Part shown: piece after piece, positions 24,051-36,918 of the stretch | How positions within the stretch are numbered: the first letter of the stretch is position 1 | Layout of the letters: every line of letters starts with the position of its first letter | Assembly (NCBI GenBank): GCA_003313425.1 | Contig: NHZP01000001.1 | Coordinates: 62,001-126,000 of the forward strand | From: Pseudopyrenochaeta lycopersici | Taxonomy: Eukaryota > Ascomycota > Dothideomycetes > Pleosporales > Pseudopyrenochaetaceae | Direction: 5' to 3' | DNA length: 64,000 bases | Translations under genes and position numbers: made by a program | Notes under the pieces: generated by a model | Databases searched by the model: none | Told to the model about the DNA's origin: nothing | The model's input: the letters and a program-made list of their open reading frames with translations, nothing else

Positions 24051-25917
24051 CTATAATACCTTTAGCTAGATTTTTAAAGATCTTAAGCTAGTCTTAATCC
24101 TTAATTAGAGTTTTAATCTATACTTTTACTATACATAGTTAATTAATAGTAAGAGTAACTTTAGCTAGTATTAGGTAATATATTATTTATTAATATAGCA
24201 GCTTATACGTAGTAATATTAAGTATTAGCTACTATACGTAGTCTTATAAAAAGAGCCTAACCTAATTTCTTACTCTTACTATAAAAAATATACTAAGCTT
24301 AGAGATAGGACTTACTGCTACTATATTAACTTAAATATCTCTAAGGCTATATACTTAGGTAGAGGTATAGATATTATTTAAGAAAGCGTCTCTTTTAATA
24401 ATAAAGATAAAGATAACTATATTTAGATACTATATAGCTTTTATAATATTATTTATAAGTACTAAAACTAGTAAGAAAACTTAAGACTTAAGAACTCTAC
24501 TAGTTATATTAAAGGATAGGATAATAAGAGGGACTAGCTAGAGAGTTATAGTATAAAATTCTCTAATATTAAATAGTTTAGTTAGCCTTATAAGGCTAGT
24601 TATATCTATATCTCTAATCCTAAGCTACCTTATAGATCTACTAAACCTATAACTAAGTAATAATAAACTAAGGTAAGATAGTTTATTAAAGTAGAAGAAG
24701 ATATAACTATAATAAAGATTCCTAAGATAGGCTCCTATTAAGAGCTTACTACTACTTTTTAAAGCTTAACTACTACGCTAAAGTTACTTTCTAGATACTT
24801 AAATTACTATAGTAGCGTTAAGTAGATCTTTCCTAAAGATATTATACTAGTATACTTATTAAATATTACTAAAGCTATAAACGATTAGCTAAGATAGGAC
24901 CCCCTACTAGTTTTATTAGAACTAACTATCTTATTTATAGATTAGCCTAATCTTAGTTTAATCTATTAATTTATTAAGAATACTAATAATACTGTAGTAA
25001 AAATAATTAAAGAGTATTAGGTTATCTACTAGTATTATAAGAAGCTTACTTTTAGAGAAGATAAAGACTTTAGTATACCTAATAGGTTATTCTTCTTATA
25101 TAAAGGTATAAATTTAACTTAAGAAGCTAAGTAGTAGAAGTATAATAAGTAAGTTAAATAATATACTACCTTAGATAAGGTTCTTAAGGAGCTTTCTAAT
25201 AATCTTAATAGTAAGGCTGCTAAGATACTAGATAGAAAAGAGAAACTAAAGCGCCTATCTATTTAAAGCGTAACTAAGTCTCTATAAACTTTAACTTATA
25301 CTAGTTTATAAAAGTTACTATTATAATAGTAGTTACTAAGTTAATATTTACTTAGTTAGTTACTTATAAGACCTTCTCTTATATCTTCTTACTTTAGGCG
25401 AGCGTAACTTAATATAAGCGTATTAAATCTATATATACTATTATAGACTCCTTATTATAGTAAGAAGATAAAAGGGATTAAGAAGAAGAAGTAAGAATAA
25501 TTTAGCTATACTACTAAGAGCTTAACTAATTAGTAGTTACTAAGTAAGACTTAATAGACTCTAATTAGCTAAGTATCTCTAAGTTATTTAAGACATACTA
25601 AGATAATAGTATACTTACTAGCGTCTTTAATAGTAAGGTTAAAGCGCGTTTTCTTTTATTTTTCCTACTATCTTTAAGAGATTTAATAATAAAGTATAAG
25701 AGTTTATAAAGGAACCTATATAATTATAAGGACTACTCCTCTTATAGAAATATAGCTTATACTACCTTCTCTTTATTTATAAAGTAATAATTTATTTCTT
25801 TTTTCTTTTATATCTTATCTTAGCTCTCTTCTCCTCTTACTAGCAGTTCTGCTTATAAAGAGAAAAAATAATAAGTAAGATTTATAAGCTTAATAGGACT
25901 AAGCTTAAAGTAGGGGA
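24051..25917 (+). pseudogene. Element C, right part: unrecognised RIP-degraded coding region
   Basis: Continues C after D. A long plus-strand frame is partly open: a segment at about 24830-25270 reads PKDIILVYLLNITKAIND and later NNLNSKAAKILDRKEKLKRL, giving a plausible soluble helical protein, but I do not recognise the family. A cysteine-poor, tyrosine-rich segment precedes it. It ends at a purine-rich stretch (AAAGTAGGGGAGG, about 25908-25920) similar to the one near 12980, which may be a polypurine tract, so C may be an LTR element. Confidence 0.4.
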
Positions 25918-26440
25918 GGTTTATACTATTATATAGGGTACCTAGGTAATTAGGTAATAATAGGTTTCCTTTATTAGCGAAGTTTAGTAATAAGACTTAG
26001 AGATGCGAGAGATCTTAACGTTATATACTACATACTATAATAATTTACTTTAAAACTAAGATTTTACGAAGTAGCTAGGATATTAGCTACATTAATTTAA
26101 TAAGATTTTAGACTATTTCGCTTATTACTTTTAATTAGGCTCTATACTTACCTTCGTTTCTGGCAGACTGCACAGGCAGGGCTGCTCCTGTTATTCACGC
26201 ACATTTAAGTCCAGCGTTACCTCTTATTTACAACACCAGAACTGCGGGATTGTGCCAAACCACCTTGTTAACTCCACATTAGTTAGCTTATTAGCTAGTA
26301 TATTACTTATTTTAAGATAGAGTACTTAAAATAATTCTTTAGCGTGCTCTTGTTATAGCTATATATTCTATATATCTATATAGCGCAGCGTTATAGTTAT
26401 TTCTTATTTTCGCCTATTATAAGCCTCATTATTTATTAAT
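25918..26440. other. RIPed spacer with a 120-bp GC-rich relic
   Basis: AT-rich, with a conspicuous normal-composition patch at about 26155-26275 (contains CTGCACAGGCAGGGCTGCTC and ends ...TTAACTCCACA). On the minus strand it would start TGTGGAGTTAACAAGG, which looks LTR-like, but I could not find its other end or a target duplication. Confidence 0.35.
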
Positions 26441-29400
26441 TATTATAAAAGATCTACTAGGCTACTCTAAGATTAAGGAGTAGCTTATAGAAGAACTGTT
26501 TTAGTACTATAGACTGTTTAGCTGCGTGTGCTAAGGTAAGGAGCTCTGCTTTATTTCTTAATATAGTTACTATTATTTACTAAGCTACTATCTAGATAAT
26601 AGGGTCTCTAAAGAGCTTAACTATAAACCTATAGAATAATCTCCATATATCTATATTATCTGTAAATAAAGCGTCTCCCTATATTATTAGCTAAGCTCTT
26701 TAGTTAGCTCTATATTCTATTACTAGATTCTTTATTTAATATAGGTATATAATTACCTTATCTACAGCTTTAAAATAAGCTTTACTTAAGTTTATAGGGT
26801 AGTATAACAGCTATAACGCTGCGTACGCTATATTAAGTCTTATTATAATTACTATATATAAGATAGATTTTACTTACTTTTAGTAGTTCTTAATCTCTTA
26901 CTTAGTTATACTCCCTTAACTTAGAGTTAGCTAGTTAGTAGATAGAGGTATTAATAGGAAGTAAGTAGTGTTAGTAAGGTTAAACTTTATAGTAATCTTA
27001 TCTATATAAGAGTTATAAATAAGAGTAATCTTCCTAGCTACTCTATCTCTAATTACTTATATCCTAAAGAACTAGGTAACTAGTCCTTAGTCTTTAGCTT
27101 TATAAGTTACCTTAATTAAATTAATTACTTAATAAGCTACTACTTTATTACTGTACTAATATACTACTAATATATTATCTACGTAAAATAGTACTATTAT
27201 ATAGCGCTTATAGTTATAAAATAGACTTAGTTCTTCTTTTAAAGCTGTAAGACTAAGCTTTTAAAGGGTGCCTAAGAACTTATAATACTAAAGAACTAGT
27301 AAATCTCTTAGGCTATATAGTACTTATTTTAGCTATACGTACTTACCTAGCTTTATAAAGCTATCTAGAAGCTTACAGTAAACGCTTAGTTAGTTATCTC
27401 TCTACGCCTTTAGAAAAGCGCCTGTAATATGTAGTTAGTAGACTTCTAGGTTAAATTACGCTATAATTACTATAGCTATTTAAAATAATTATACTATAAG
27501 GGTAGCTGCGTATATTAACTTAATTAAGTTCTTTATCTAGAGATCTCCTCTTACGTAGATTTCTACTTTATATTTTATAAAGTAACTATCCTTATTAAGC
27601 TTATAGGTAAATACTTATTTAAGAAGGAGTAGTCTATTTTTTACTTTAGCTTAATTAATTACTACCTATATCTCTTTCTTAAGTAGTATATTAATCTCTT
27701 TCTTAGCTACTTATTTAAATAGAGCTCTATATAGGTAGCTATTTAAATTTTTCTATTAATTTAGTTCTTTTAAAAGTTAATTATAATATAATTATTCTTT
27801 CTACTCTTATTTTAGAAGTATAGCTGTAGTAATTATTATATATAGCGTTTTATACTCTCTACTTCTTACTTTATAAGTAGCGTTTATAGTTAGGAAGTTT
27901 ATTTAGAAGATCTCTTAATTTCTTTAATTATCTAAACTATATAGTAAGCTATCTCTATTAATTACTATAAGCTGCGCTCCCTTCTATATACTTTCTACCT
28001 AATCTAGTATATTAGGATCTCTTAAGTCCTATTTCTTAAGCCTACAGCTTACGCAGCTTACTTCTCTTTAGATTTTATAATTATACGCTTACTTTAGAGG
28101 TGCCTAATCTGCGTTATATAAAGCCTAAGAATAAAGGCTCTTACTCTAAGAGCTAGGAGCTATTTATTTAGCTTATTAGTCTTTATAAACTTATAATTTA
28201 CTTAGCTTACCTCCTTCTCTAGTTAAGTATACATCCTATAAGTTACTAGTATAATTACCTTCTTCTTATTTCTTTAGAAGCTTATTCTCTTTTATCTCTC
28301 TCTAGCTCTCTAGCTTTAGGGTTAGCTTAAGAGATAGAAGACCTATTTACTTATTTAGTCCTGCGTAGATCTTTAGAGGATTACTAGCCTAGCTTTCTTC
28401 TTATATATTTAGTATTAGTCTAATATTCTAATTTTTTAGTTAGCTAACTATCTAATTATTTCCTTTAACTATAGTACTCTTAAGCTCTTACTTAGAGGAC
28501 TAATAAGTTTCTTAGCCTTTTTACTTAATTATTTATTTAGGTAAGAGCTCTAGAATCTCTTTAGTATATAGTACTTTATCTAGCTTATAAAGAATATAAA
28601 TAATCTTTATAACCTCTTCTATTATAATTATAGTAATCTCCTTTTTATCTTTGAAGAATAGTTCTTTATTAAAGGTAATATTTCTTATAGTAATTACTTA
28701 ATTAAGCTTTAGAACCTATATATAGTATATATTAGATACTTTATATCTAACTAGGTAACCTATATAGCTCTTTAGGGTTACTTTAAACCTTTACTTATTA
28801 CGTCTAGCTACTCTTTCCTTATTTAAAAGGTAAGCTTAGTAGCTATACGCGTGTATTCTACTCTAATTAAGTCTTAGATTAGCTATAATATAATATACTT
28901 ATATAAGGCTATACTAATAGAAGTACTATATAAACTATATATTAAGTACCTTATTTAGTAAGCTTAGATTATATACTTATAAAGAGCTTATATTATATAG
29001 CTAAGCTACTACTTCTATTACTTCTAGCTAGAGCTTTACTAAGAGCCTTACTCTACTTCCTATTTTAATTAACTTAGTAATAATCTCTTAACCTACTCTT
29101 TCTAGGCCTTTATTTAGCTTATAGGTATAGGCTAAGAAGAGCTCTATTTCTATCTCTTACTCCTTTACTTATAGCTTATAGGTTAAAGTGCCTCTCTATA
29201 AAAGTATAGCTATATTTTTATCCTACTATAGTTTATAAATCTTAAGCTAATACTAAGTCTTTACTTTACTCTAGAAGTTTATAAGGATCTTTATAATTTT
29301 TATAAGTATTTTTCTTTATAAAGAGTATATAGTAATCTTTCTACTATAGTTATATTTAAGTAAGATAAACTATTATTCTTTAAGCCTTCTTATTAGTATA

Positions 29401-31250
29401 TTAAATAGATCTTATACTACTCTCTAGAATTACTAAAGTAATTATTTCTAAAGTCTTTATAAGATTACTTACTTTATATATATTATAGCGTAGTACTTCT
29501 ACTTTATACGCGCTATCCTTTTAATTTTTATATTTTACACTTTTATTACTAACACTTAAAGAGTAGTAGGTCTTAAGTAACTTACTCTTAAGTACTATAG
29601 CTCTTTTAAATTACTCTTTAAATAAGTTCTCTATAACCTTAGTTATAAGCGCTCTAAGATTACTATATTAATTAAGATATAAGAGTAAAGCTTATACTTT
29701 AATTTAATAAAAGTAAAGTTATAAGCTCTCTTAAGCTTTATAAGAACTATATTCTATTCTAGTATTCTTATACGCAGTATATAATCTATTCTAAGATACT
29801 AGAGCTTTTTATTATTAAGATAAGCTTCTAATACTATATTTATATAGAAACTTTTTATAACTACTACTTCTTATAAAGTAAGATCTTCTATATTCTTACC
29901 TCTTACTCTATATAGAGCTTTTTTAAGTACTTTAGTACTTATACTTTAAATAGAGAATACTTAAGTTCCTACCTTAACTATTTATATACTTTATACTTTC
30001 TTAAAGCTTCTTAGTATAAGTAGATCCTTTATATTAATAAAGTAAGTAGTAGCTCTATTAATAAGGATTATACTTATTAAGAGAGAATAAGTAGTAAAGT
30101 TTATTATTACGTAAACGCCTAATAAGAAGCTTAGTAAAAATAGCTATAAGTTAATTACTATAGCTTAAATACTTCTAAGGTAAGTAATTATTAGGAGCTC
30201 TATTTTAGAAATAACTTAGCCTTTCTTTATTAGGTAGTCTTAGAGCTCCTTATATTCTTTACTTAAGAGCTACTTTATAATCTCCTCTTACTTAGTAGCT
30301 ATTATAAATATTAATAATCTTATTATAACTACCTTTAGAGTATAGTACTCCTCTAGCTCCTAATAGTAGTTAGAAGCTTTATTTAGCTTATAAGGGCACT
30401 TAGTAGCTAGCTTATTTTACTTTTTTAGGTATTAGTACTTATCTAAGCGTCCTCTAAGCGTTATAAATACTCCTACTTACCTCTCTTTTATATATACAGC
30501 GTACTTATAAGTTATAACTAAGAAGATTTAGCCTAGCTTATCTAGTAAGATTATTAGTTCTCTAAGCGCTATATTCTATAGGATTTAATTATATATAGTC
30601 TATACCTACTAAAGGGTAAGCTTTAGAGTAAGTACCTTTAGGAAGTCTTATACTATAAGCTCTCTTTTTACTTTATAAAAATTATATATTTTTACTTTTA
30701 TATATAGAGTATTCTACTTCTAGTACTACGCTTCTAGTATTATATTCCTCTACTTTATAATCTTTAAGTAATATTAGTATTCTACTCTAAAGTAGTTAAT
30801 TATACTAGCTTCTAAGGGAGTAAGCTTAACCTTAAAGGCTTAAATTAGAGCCTATAAAGTATACTTTTTTTAAAATATACGTAGTATTATAATAGGTGCT
30901 ATAATCTCTATTAAGATAGTAGCTTAAACCTAATCTCTAACTTACTTTATACGCTTATCTTTAATAGCTTTAGTACTTATTAATAATATATATTTCTTTA
31001 GCTCTTACTAATAAAGCGCTTTAATTATTTTATTACTTAGGTTATCTTTACTAGCCTAAGCTCTCTTTTAAGAGAGCTACCTTCTTACTTTTTCTTTATT
31101 TATAACTTTTTTAATTATAGGGAGCTATAAAATAGTATTATAGAGATCTAGAGTATCTACTCCTAATAGATTAATTAAGTACTAGACTTACTTTACGTGT
31201 GCGTAATATTAAAGCTATATATACTATTCTAGCTAGCTTATTTAATCTTT
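26440..31250 (-). mobile_element. Copia-type retrotransposon relic, minus strand
   Basis: Reading the minus strand with stops ignored gives a Copia polyprotein. RT lies at about 26990-27720: a K-VFTYKLNKDSYFIKYKVE block (near 27600), YVRGDL, and the catalytic FYVDNILVVY near 27175-27190 with N for D. A VLYSLRDL-like block lies between them. RNase H should lie to the left (26440-26990) and integrase/gag to the right (28000-31250); these are too degraded to place. LTRs were not identified. Damage is extreme, suggesting this is among the oldest insertions. Confidence 0.72.
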
Positions 31251-31431
31251 AAGCAGGATCTGCAGGATAGGCGTAGGCTTAGTAATTTTATCATCTATTT
31301 TATAAGCGTTAATAACTTCTTAGACCTATATATAGGGGTTATTTAGATTAAAGTAGTAAGGTACCTATTTACTAGCTCTTTAAGTTTATAGGGAGAATTA
31401 ACTTGCGTCCTTAAAGCGCTGGGCTTATAAC

Positions 31432-31813
31432 TGTAGAGGAAAAAAAAGGGGGAGCTTAGTAACAGTTACCTAGGTAATCTATAAGATAGACTACTATTTT
31501 ATCTAAGAGGCTTAGGAGAGCCAGCTATATAAAGGAGAGCTGAGCACGGCCTATTACAGGGGCTATTATACGGTAGGAGCGTGAGCGGCGTGTACGCGTG
31601 CGTGAGCGCGTACGTGCTCGCGCACGTGAACGCGCACGTGAGTCTACCTTCAGGTGTTCTCCTGCGTGAGCTTGCCCATCAGCTTGCACGTGAGCGTGCA
31701 CGTGAGCGCGCCCGTGAATGTACACATAAGTACGTGTCTCTCCAGGGTAAGCTCCTACGTCAGCGCGCACGTGAGCCTACCTTACCCCAGGTCACAGCGC
31801 GTTGTTTGCAACA
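31432..31813 (+). mobile_element. Solo LTR with CACGTG array, copy 3 (382 bp)
   Basis: TGTAGAGGAAAAAAAGG...TTTGCAACA, closely matching copy 2 in the same orientation, with TATA box CTATATAAAGGAG and five exact CACGTG sites. Flanks are ATAAC and ATACT, not a perfect duplication. Its first 120 bp carry some RIP-type changes (for example TAGTAACAG for TGGTAACAG) while the GC-rich part is intact. Confidence 0.85.
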
Positions 31814-33720
31814 ATACTTAATTAAATAGAAAGAATACTTAAGCTTAGAAAATACATAAGAATAAGAAGAAGACCTAAAGAACTATTAATAAAGAATTAG
31901 AGAATACTAGAAAAGAGAACAATTTAAGTAAAAAAATAATATACCTTAAAAAAACTACGAACTAAAGGAAACTACTAGATCTACTACTAATAGCCTATTA
32001 CTAATTAGAGCCTCCTAGTACTTAAGAAGAAAGCCCTTAAATATACCCTAAGTACTAGGTAATAAACTAAACCTAAAGGCGTTAGAAGCGTTCTTAGGTA
32101 ATAAGGCTTCTACTACTTCTTACTTTTTAATATCTTACTCTTCTATAGCTATTACCTCTTTTATACGCTAATTAATTAGATCTATCTATTATTATAATTA
32201 CTTTTTATAAGCCTAAGTAACACGTAGCTCCTCTAGAGCCTTCTTATGCGCCTTTATTATAACTTTTTCTATATTTCTAGTTTCTTTTATTTACTCTTAA
32301 AGCTTTATCTTTTAATCTCCTAGTTATTTAAACTTAGACTTTATAACTTATATATTATAACGTCACTCTTAATAAACGTACCTACTATATTTTCTTAAGT
32401 AAATATAGACTTTATATACTTAATTATACTTTATATATGTTACGTACTTTTAAACTATAGCTTCCTTAAAGAAGTTAATAAAATTATAAAGGCGTTAGTA
32501 ATAGATAGTACTAGATACCTGTAGATATTTAAGTATATTAAGATATAATATAGTAAAAGTAGGACACGCTTACGTTATATAATAAGTACGAAGAATAGCG
32601 CTAAGACAGGAGGGGAATAGGATTATAATTCTACTAAGACCCTATCTTAGTAGCACTAACAGAACCTCGCAGACATTAGATAAATAACTAAGATTACGTA
32701 ACGTACTTAGTTAATTAGTATAATTAGTAGTACTAAGCATACTAAGTATACTAAGTAACCTATATAATCTTTATATATATAGATTACTATAATAAACTCT
32801 TATAGATTATTATATTTAACTTGATATTTTACTCTATAGTATAGTAATAGTAATACTAATTATTCTTAACTCTTAGTACTCTTTATAGAAGCGCCTTCTT
32901 ACTATTTTAGTATTAAACCCTCTTCTATCTAGTCCCTTACTCTATCCTAGAGAACTAACCTTATAGTCTTATTAGTTATCCTTACAAATAGCTTTTAAGA
33001 TCTTTATAATAAGGATATAATAGGCTTCCTCCTATATATAGTAGGACCTAGCTACTAGCTATATATAGTAATTCTGCTTATATAATATATAAGTAAGAAG
33101 CGTAACCATAATAAGGATTAGTAGGAGGATAAATAAAATAAGTTTTATTAATACTAGGTATAGATATAAAATAAGATTACTAAGCTAAACTATAACTAAC
33201 CAATAAAAGATAAAATATCCTTTTAAGCTTATAAATTAGATTTATAAGTAAGAGTAAAGATAAGTAAAGATAAGTTATAAAGTAATAACCTAGGTTATTA
33301 CTCTATTTTAACTTTTACTAAGAATCTTAAGAGTCTTAATAGTTTCTTTAGAAACTAGAAATAGCTGCAACTCTATAGTTACTAGCTCTATTTAAGTACT
33401 TTAAGATTTAATCTTAGATAGTTTTATACGCTCTATAAGTTTAAGCTATTTATAACTTAAAAGCTTATAAAAGATATAATCTTTACAACTATTACTTCTT
33501 TTTCTAGTAAAGTAAGCTTCTTTAAGTTAAGTTAGTAATTATATTAGGTAAGTACGCTAGTATAGTAGCGCTAAAGTATAGTTTAACAGACTTTGAATAC
33601 TTATATAGGAACTTACTTAGTTTAAATTTAATCTAAAGTAAGAGCTAAAATTATAAGATTAATATTAGCTTTATAAGGAGCTAGGGTTAGTTAAATAAGT
33701 AGAGATAGAATTTATAGAAG
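31814..33720. other. RIP-degraded repeat DNA without recognisable gene
   Basis: AT-rich throughout. On the minus strand at about 32100-32340 a lysine/glutamate-rich coiled-coil-like frame containing AHKKALEELR can be read; it could be the tail of a transposase, but this is weak. The part 32740-33010 is a diverged copy of 56890-57150 (shared words include CTTACTATTTTAGT and GAACTAACCTTA), probably LTR plus leader of one retroelement family. Confidence 0.45.
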
Positions 33721-33914
33721 TTAATGCGTCGCGCAAAGTTAATAGGGTGACCTGCTCCCTTACATGGCCTGCTCGCTTGCTATGTACGTTACGCTTAGGT
33801 AAGATTTTGTAATAGAGCCCCGCTCTGATCTTTCTTCATAGTATCACGCAGAATAGCTCCGTGTACTGAAATGCACTCGCTCAATAACCTCTCTACTCAC
33901 AACTTTCAGCCAAT

Positions 33915-34385
33915 ATGCCCTCTAAGAATACCCACAATGCCTCTGCCGACCTTAAACAGGGGAGCTCAGTTGCCCGCTCAGACCTCCGCGATGACGTAAA
34001 CCTTGCAACCCCAAAAGATCCAACAGCACCCCAAGAACCACAAACAACTCAGGAATCACAAGCGGCCAAAGAATCTTATGCCGACTACATCAAGAATCTG
34101 CCACCGCCATTCTGGGAGACCAAGACATCACAGACGAAAGCAACGAACGACGAGGCGATCGCGGCTAGAATCAACGCTGTATGTGCGCCAGTGACAGCCG
34201 AGCAGCGCGAAGAAGATAAGCGTCTGAAAGCTATTTCCTGGCGCGAGCGGTGGCGTAATCGAAAGGCGAGACAAGAGGCTAAAGAGAAGAATAAAGATCC
34301 CGATTCAAGACCTGTAGAAAGGGGGAGCCGAGCACAGCTGAATGTCTTTGGCGTTAATATTAAGGAGAAGAAGGGGAAGCGGTGA
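33915..34385 (+). CDS. Hypothetical protein, 156 aa
   Basis: Intact ORF from ATG to TGA in a normal-GC island between RIPed blocks. The protein has a polar, disordered N-terminal half (rich in Q, S, T, A, residues 1-60) with a short IKNLPPPFWE segment around residue 60, then a strongly basic helical C-terminal half (RERWRNRKARQEAKEK near residues 110-125) ending in a lysine-rich tail. No signal peptide, membrane segment or domain that I recognise. The sequence around the start, with a pyrimidine-rich leader and no upstream in-frame ATG nearby, fits a genuine fungal start. The basic tail would suit nucleic-acid or nucleolar association, but that is only inference. It shows no RIP stops. Confidence 0.6.
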   Translation: MPSKNTHNASADLKQGSSVARSDLRDDVNLATPKDPTAPQEPQTTQESQAAKESYADYIKNLPPPFWETKTSQTKATNDEAIAARINAVCAPVTAEQREEDKRLKAISWRERWRNRKARQEAKEKNKDPDSRPVERGSRAQLNVFGVNIKEKKGKR

Positions 34386-35300
34386 CGTATATACATAAGA
34401 AATATGCTGTAAATTGCATAGGACATTACACAACTACAAAAGAAAACAACAGCTATAGTATGCTCGTATCTCTGTGCTGCAATGTGACGAGCATGTTTCA
34501 CTCTTGATTGCTGACAAAGTCATCAACCGCATGATTTGCACCTACTCCCGCGGTAATTCTCCCAGACTTCCCCAAACTTTCCTAGGAATTTTGTTAGGAA
34601 GTACTATCTTTTGTAATTCACGTCTGCGGGTATAGCGTCTTTTCTGCCGCAAACTTATAATAATAAATATTGTAACTACATTATTAATAAGGTTCTGTAT
34701 TTTGCGGTTACGTGCTGAATGACTTGATTTCATAGACGCAGCAAATTATGGGTTCCTAAAGGACATCGTCAACGCATTACAGAATCAGAACGTGAAACCT
34801 TAGCTGATTCTATATATTTAAAGCATCGAGCATAGATACACGATCGTGACCCTGATAAAGAAAGACCGTATAAGCAAACGAACGTAATCTCTACCCACCT
34901 TACATTCCAAATTTGACAATGTTCTTAAACTTTCTCGAAAAATTGTCCAGCGTCCTGTCTGTGCATGCAGGTAAGTCCTTGTAAACATCACAAATTTGCG
35001 ACAGAATAGTGTTCTCATAGCTCCATAGTTCTAGCAACGAATCTCCTACCGTTCTCTCACCTGTTGTTGCATTTGCTCTTTCGCCATCTATAGTAGAAGA
35101 ATCAGGTGTACGTATTGCCTGTATCTTGAGGCTTATGGTCAGTATGACGCAGTGCGAACAAAGTTTCGATACTTCTTTTCATGAAGCTTTGAACTCCTAC
35201 GGAGGAACCATAGTGATTGGAAAGCTGTTATGACTACCATAGGTACTGTTAAGAGTCGGCGCTTCCAGATCCATACCAGCCTCCAGCTTCCGTCGTTTCC
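34386..35300. other. Intergenic region with a possible orphan exon
   Basis: Mostly normal-composition DNA without a clear gene. On the minus strand 34900-35178 is open for 92 codons without a usable ATG. It has plausible protein composition (contains LLELWSYENTILSQICD and ends in VKFGM before TAA) and could be the last exon of a gene or a relic. I do not recognise it. Short ORFs on either strand here have no other support. Confidence 0.3.
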
Positions 35301-35309
35301 TTTCTCTTT

Positions 35310-36918
35310 CCCGTTGCCTTCGTTTCATTTCGCGGTTTTGTTATATGTCGCGAATAGGCGGAGCGAAGGTAGCCTAAAGCAGAGCATTGCCCGCTGTGCA
35401 AGCAAGATCCCGCAAGGTCAGATTGCACAGACGAGCAGAGCGTATGCGGCAGACGGCAGTGTTGGCCTTGATGCGGTAGTAAGAGATAGCTTAGGCTGGC
35501 TTGCACGGCCCGATACACAGCATGGTTGCTCATCTTCGACAACGTTGACCAGGAGTACAGCAAGAATTGTGGCAATGCTGAGGCATACGACGTGAAGCGC
35601 TACCTCTCTGGCGCTGATCACGGGTCTATCCTAATCGCAACGCGGCTGGCGAGACTAGAGCAGCTGGGTGAGTCGCAGGAACTGGGCAAGGTAGTCGAGA
35701 TCCAAGCAAAAGCCATTTTCGAGAGCTGGTACAAGCAGGCATACGGTGAGTAGACGGCAAGCATGCTGGGCGCAGTACAAGCCGCCGACTAAAGATGTAC
35801 AGACGCAGCGCAAGGCGAGCAGCTTCTCAAGCGACTAGATGGCTTGCCGCTAGCGATCGCACAAGCAGGCGCATACCTGCAGCAGAGCGGAGTTAATATC
35901 GAAACCTACCTGTGCTTCTACGACCAGCATTGAGATGAGCTAATGCAGGTGAGGGACAAAGAAGATGCACCGCTGCAGGACTATCCGGACCGAATTGTAT
36001 AGACAACGTGAGCTATCTCATACTAGACAACAAGCACAAGTTGACAGCGCATCTTCTATTGCTGTGGTCGTTCCTAGACAACAAAGATCTTTGGCACGGC
36101 TTGTTTATAGCAGCATGTTAAGCTTCGAAATTGGCCTTGACGATGCTGGTAGAATGGATCGGAGGCATCGCAACGAGCGAAATCAAGTTTAGTAACGCAA
36201 TAATATTGTTGCAGAACTACTCGCTAGTGGTTCAGATGCAAGAGACGATGAGCTACGCAACGCATCTAGTACTGCATAAGTGGGCTTTTCATTCACAGTG
36301 AAGAAAATTTGCATCAACACTTTGGCCGCTCGCTGTAGTGGCTGTTGAACACGCTGTTCCGCTATCGTCTTTTAAAAACTATTCGGCGATACAGCGCCAA
36401 CTACTTCTACATGCGCAGGCGTGTTCTCGACAGTTTTCCGGAGCTACACAAGAGTTATCAGGTGGCAACTTCATAGACATTTAGCCTAAAGAGCGTTGGA
36501 GCAGACAGGCATTGCTTTATAGGCTACACATGCTAGGCATGCTCTATGCAGACTGGACAAATTTGTGGTTACAGAGCAGATGTACAACCGGGCGCCACAG
36601 GGCACTAAGGAGGCAATAGGGCCTAGCCACGTGTTAACATGCGATACACTTAATAATCTAGGGGCTCTATATAATAACGAAGGCAAACTGGTATATGCAC
36701 AGCAAATGTATGAACGGGCACTGCAGGTTTACGAGAAGTCGCTAGGTAAGCATATCCGCACACTACAAGTCCTCAATAACTTAGGCGTCGTTTACAAGAA
36801 CCAGGGCAAGTTAGAGATAGTAAAGGACATGTTAAAGAGGGTCTTGCGAGAAAGGAAGGAGGTACTTGGACAGACTCACGTGTTAACGTTTGAGACCATG
36901 CACAACCTATTCCCCTAG
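35310..36918 (+). pseudogene. Broken NLR-type gene: NB-ARC plus TPR repeats
   Basis: Fragments in three frames give a typical fungal NB-ARC/TPR protein: RSEGSLKQSIAR (about 35360-35395); DAVVRDSLGWLARPD then, after a frameshift, LLIFDNVDQEYS (Walker B-like, about 35525-35565); HGSILIATRLARLEQLGES (RNBS-B-like, 35620-35675); LDGLPLAIAQAGAYLQQSG (GLPL-like, about 35835-35895). Later come CFYDQH, APLQDYPDRIV, and at 36565-36900 two or three TPRs with NNLGALYNNEGKL and YERALQVYEKSLG. Such STAND proteins work in fungal self/non-self recognition and programmed cell death (known for the family). No P-loop GxxGxGK(T/S) was found upstream, so the 5' end is missing or lost. At least four frame changes and several TAG/TGA stops make it a pseudogene. 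No N-terminal effector domain was recognised. Confidence 0.85.

Noticed and set aside
26155..26275. Possible solo LTR in a GC-rich patch
   Set aside because: One end looks LTR-like on the minus strand but no matching second end or target duplication could be found; kept only as a relic.
34085..34501. 138-aa minus-strand ORF opposite the hypothetical gene
   Set aside because: Antisense shadow of 33915-34385, with no independent support; the plus-strand ORF has better start context and composition.
35230..35621. Overlapping ORFs on both strands at the start of the NLR relic
   Set aside because: Only the plus-strand frames show NB-ARC motifs; the minus-strand ORFs are shadows.
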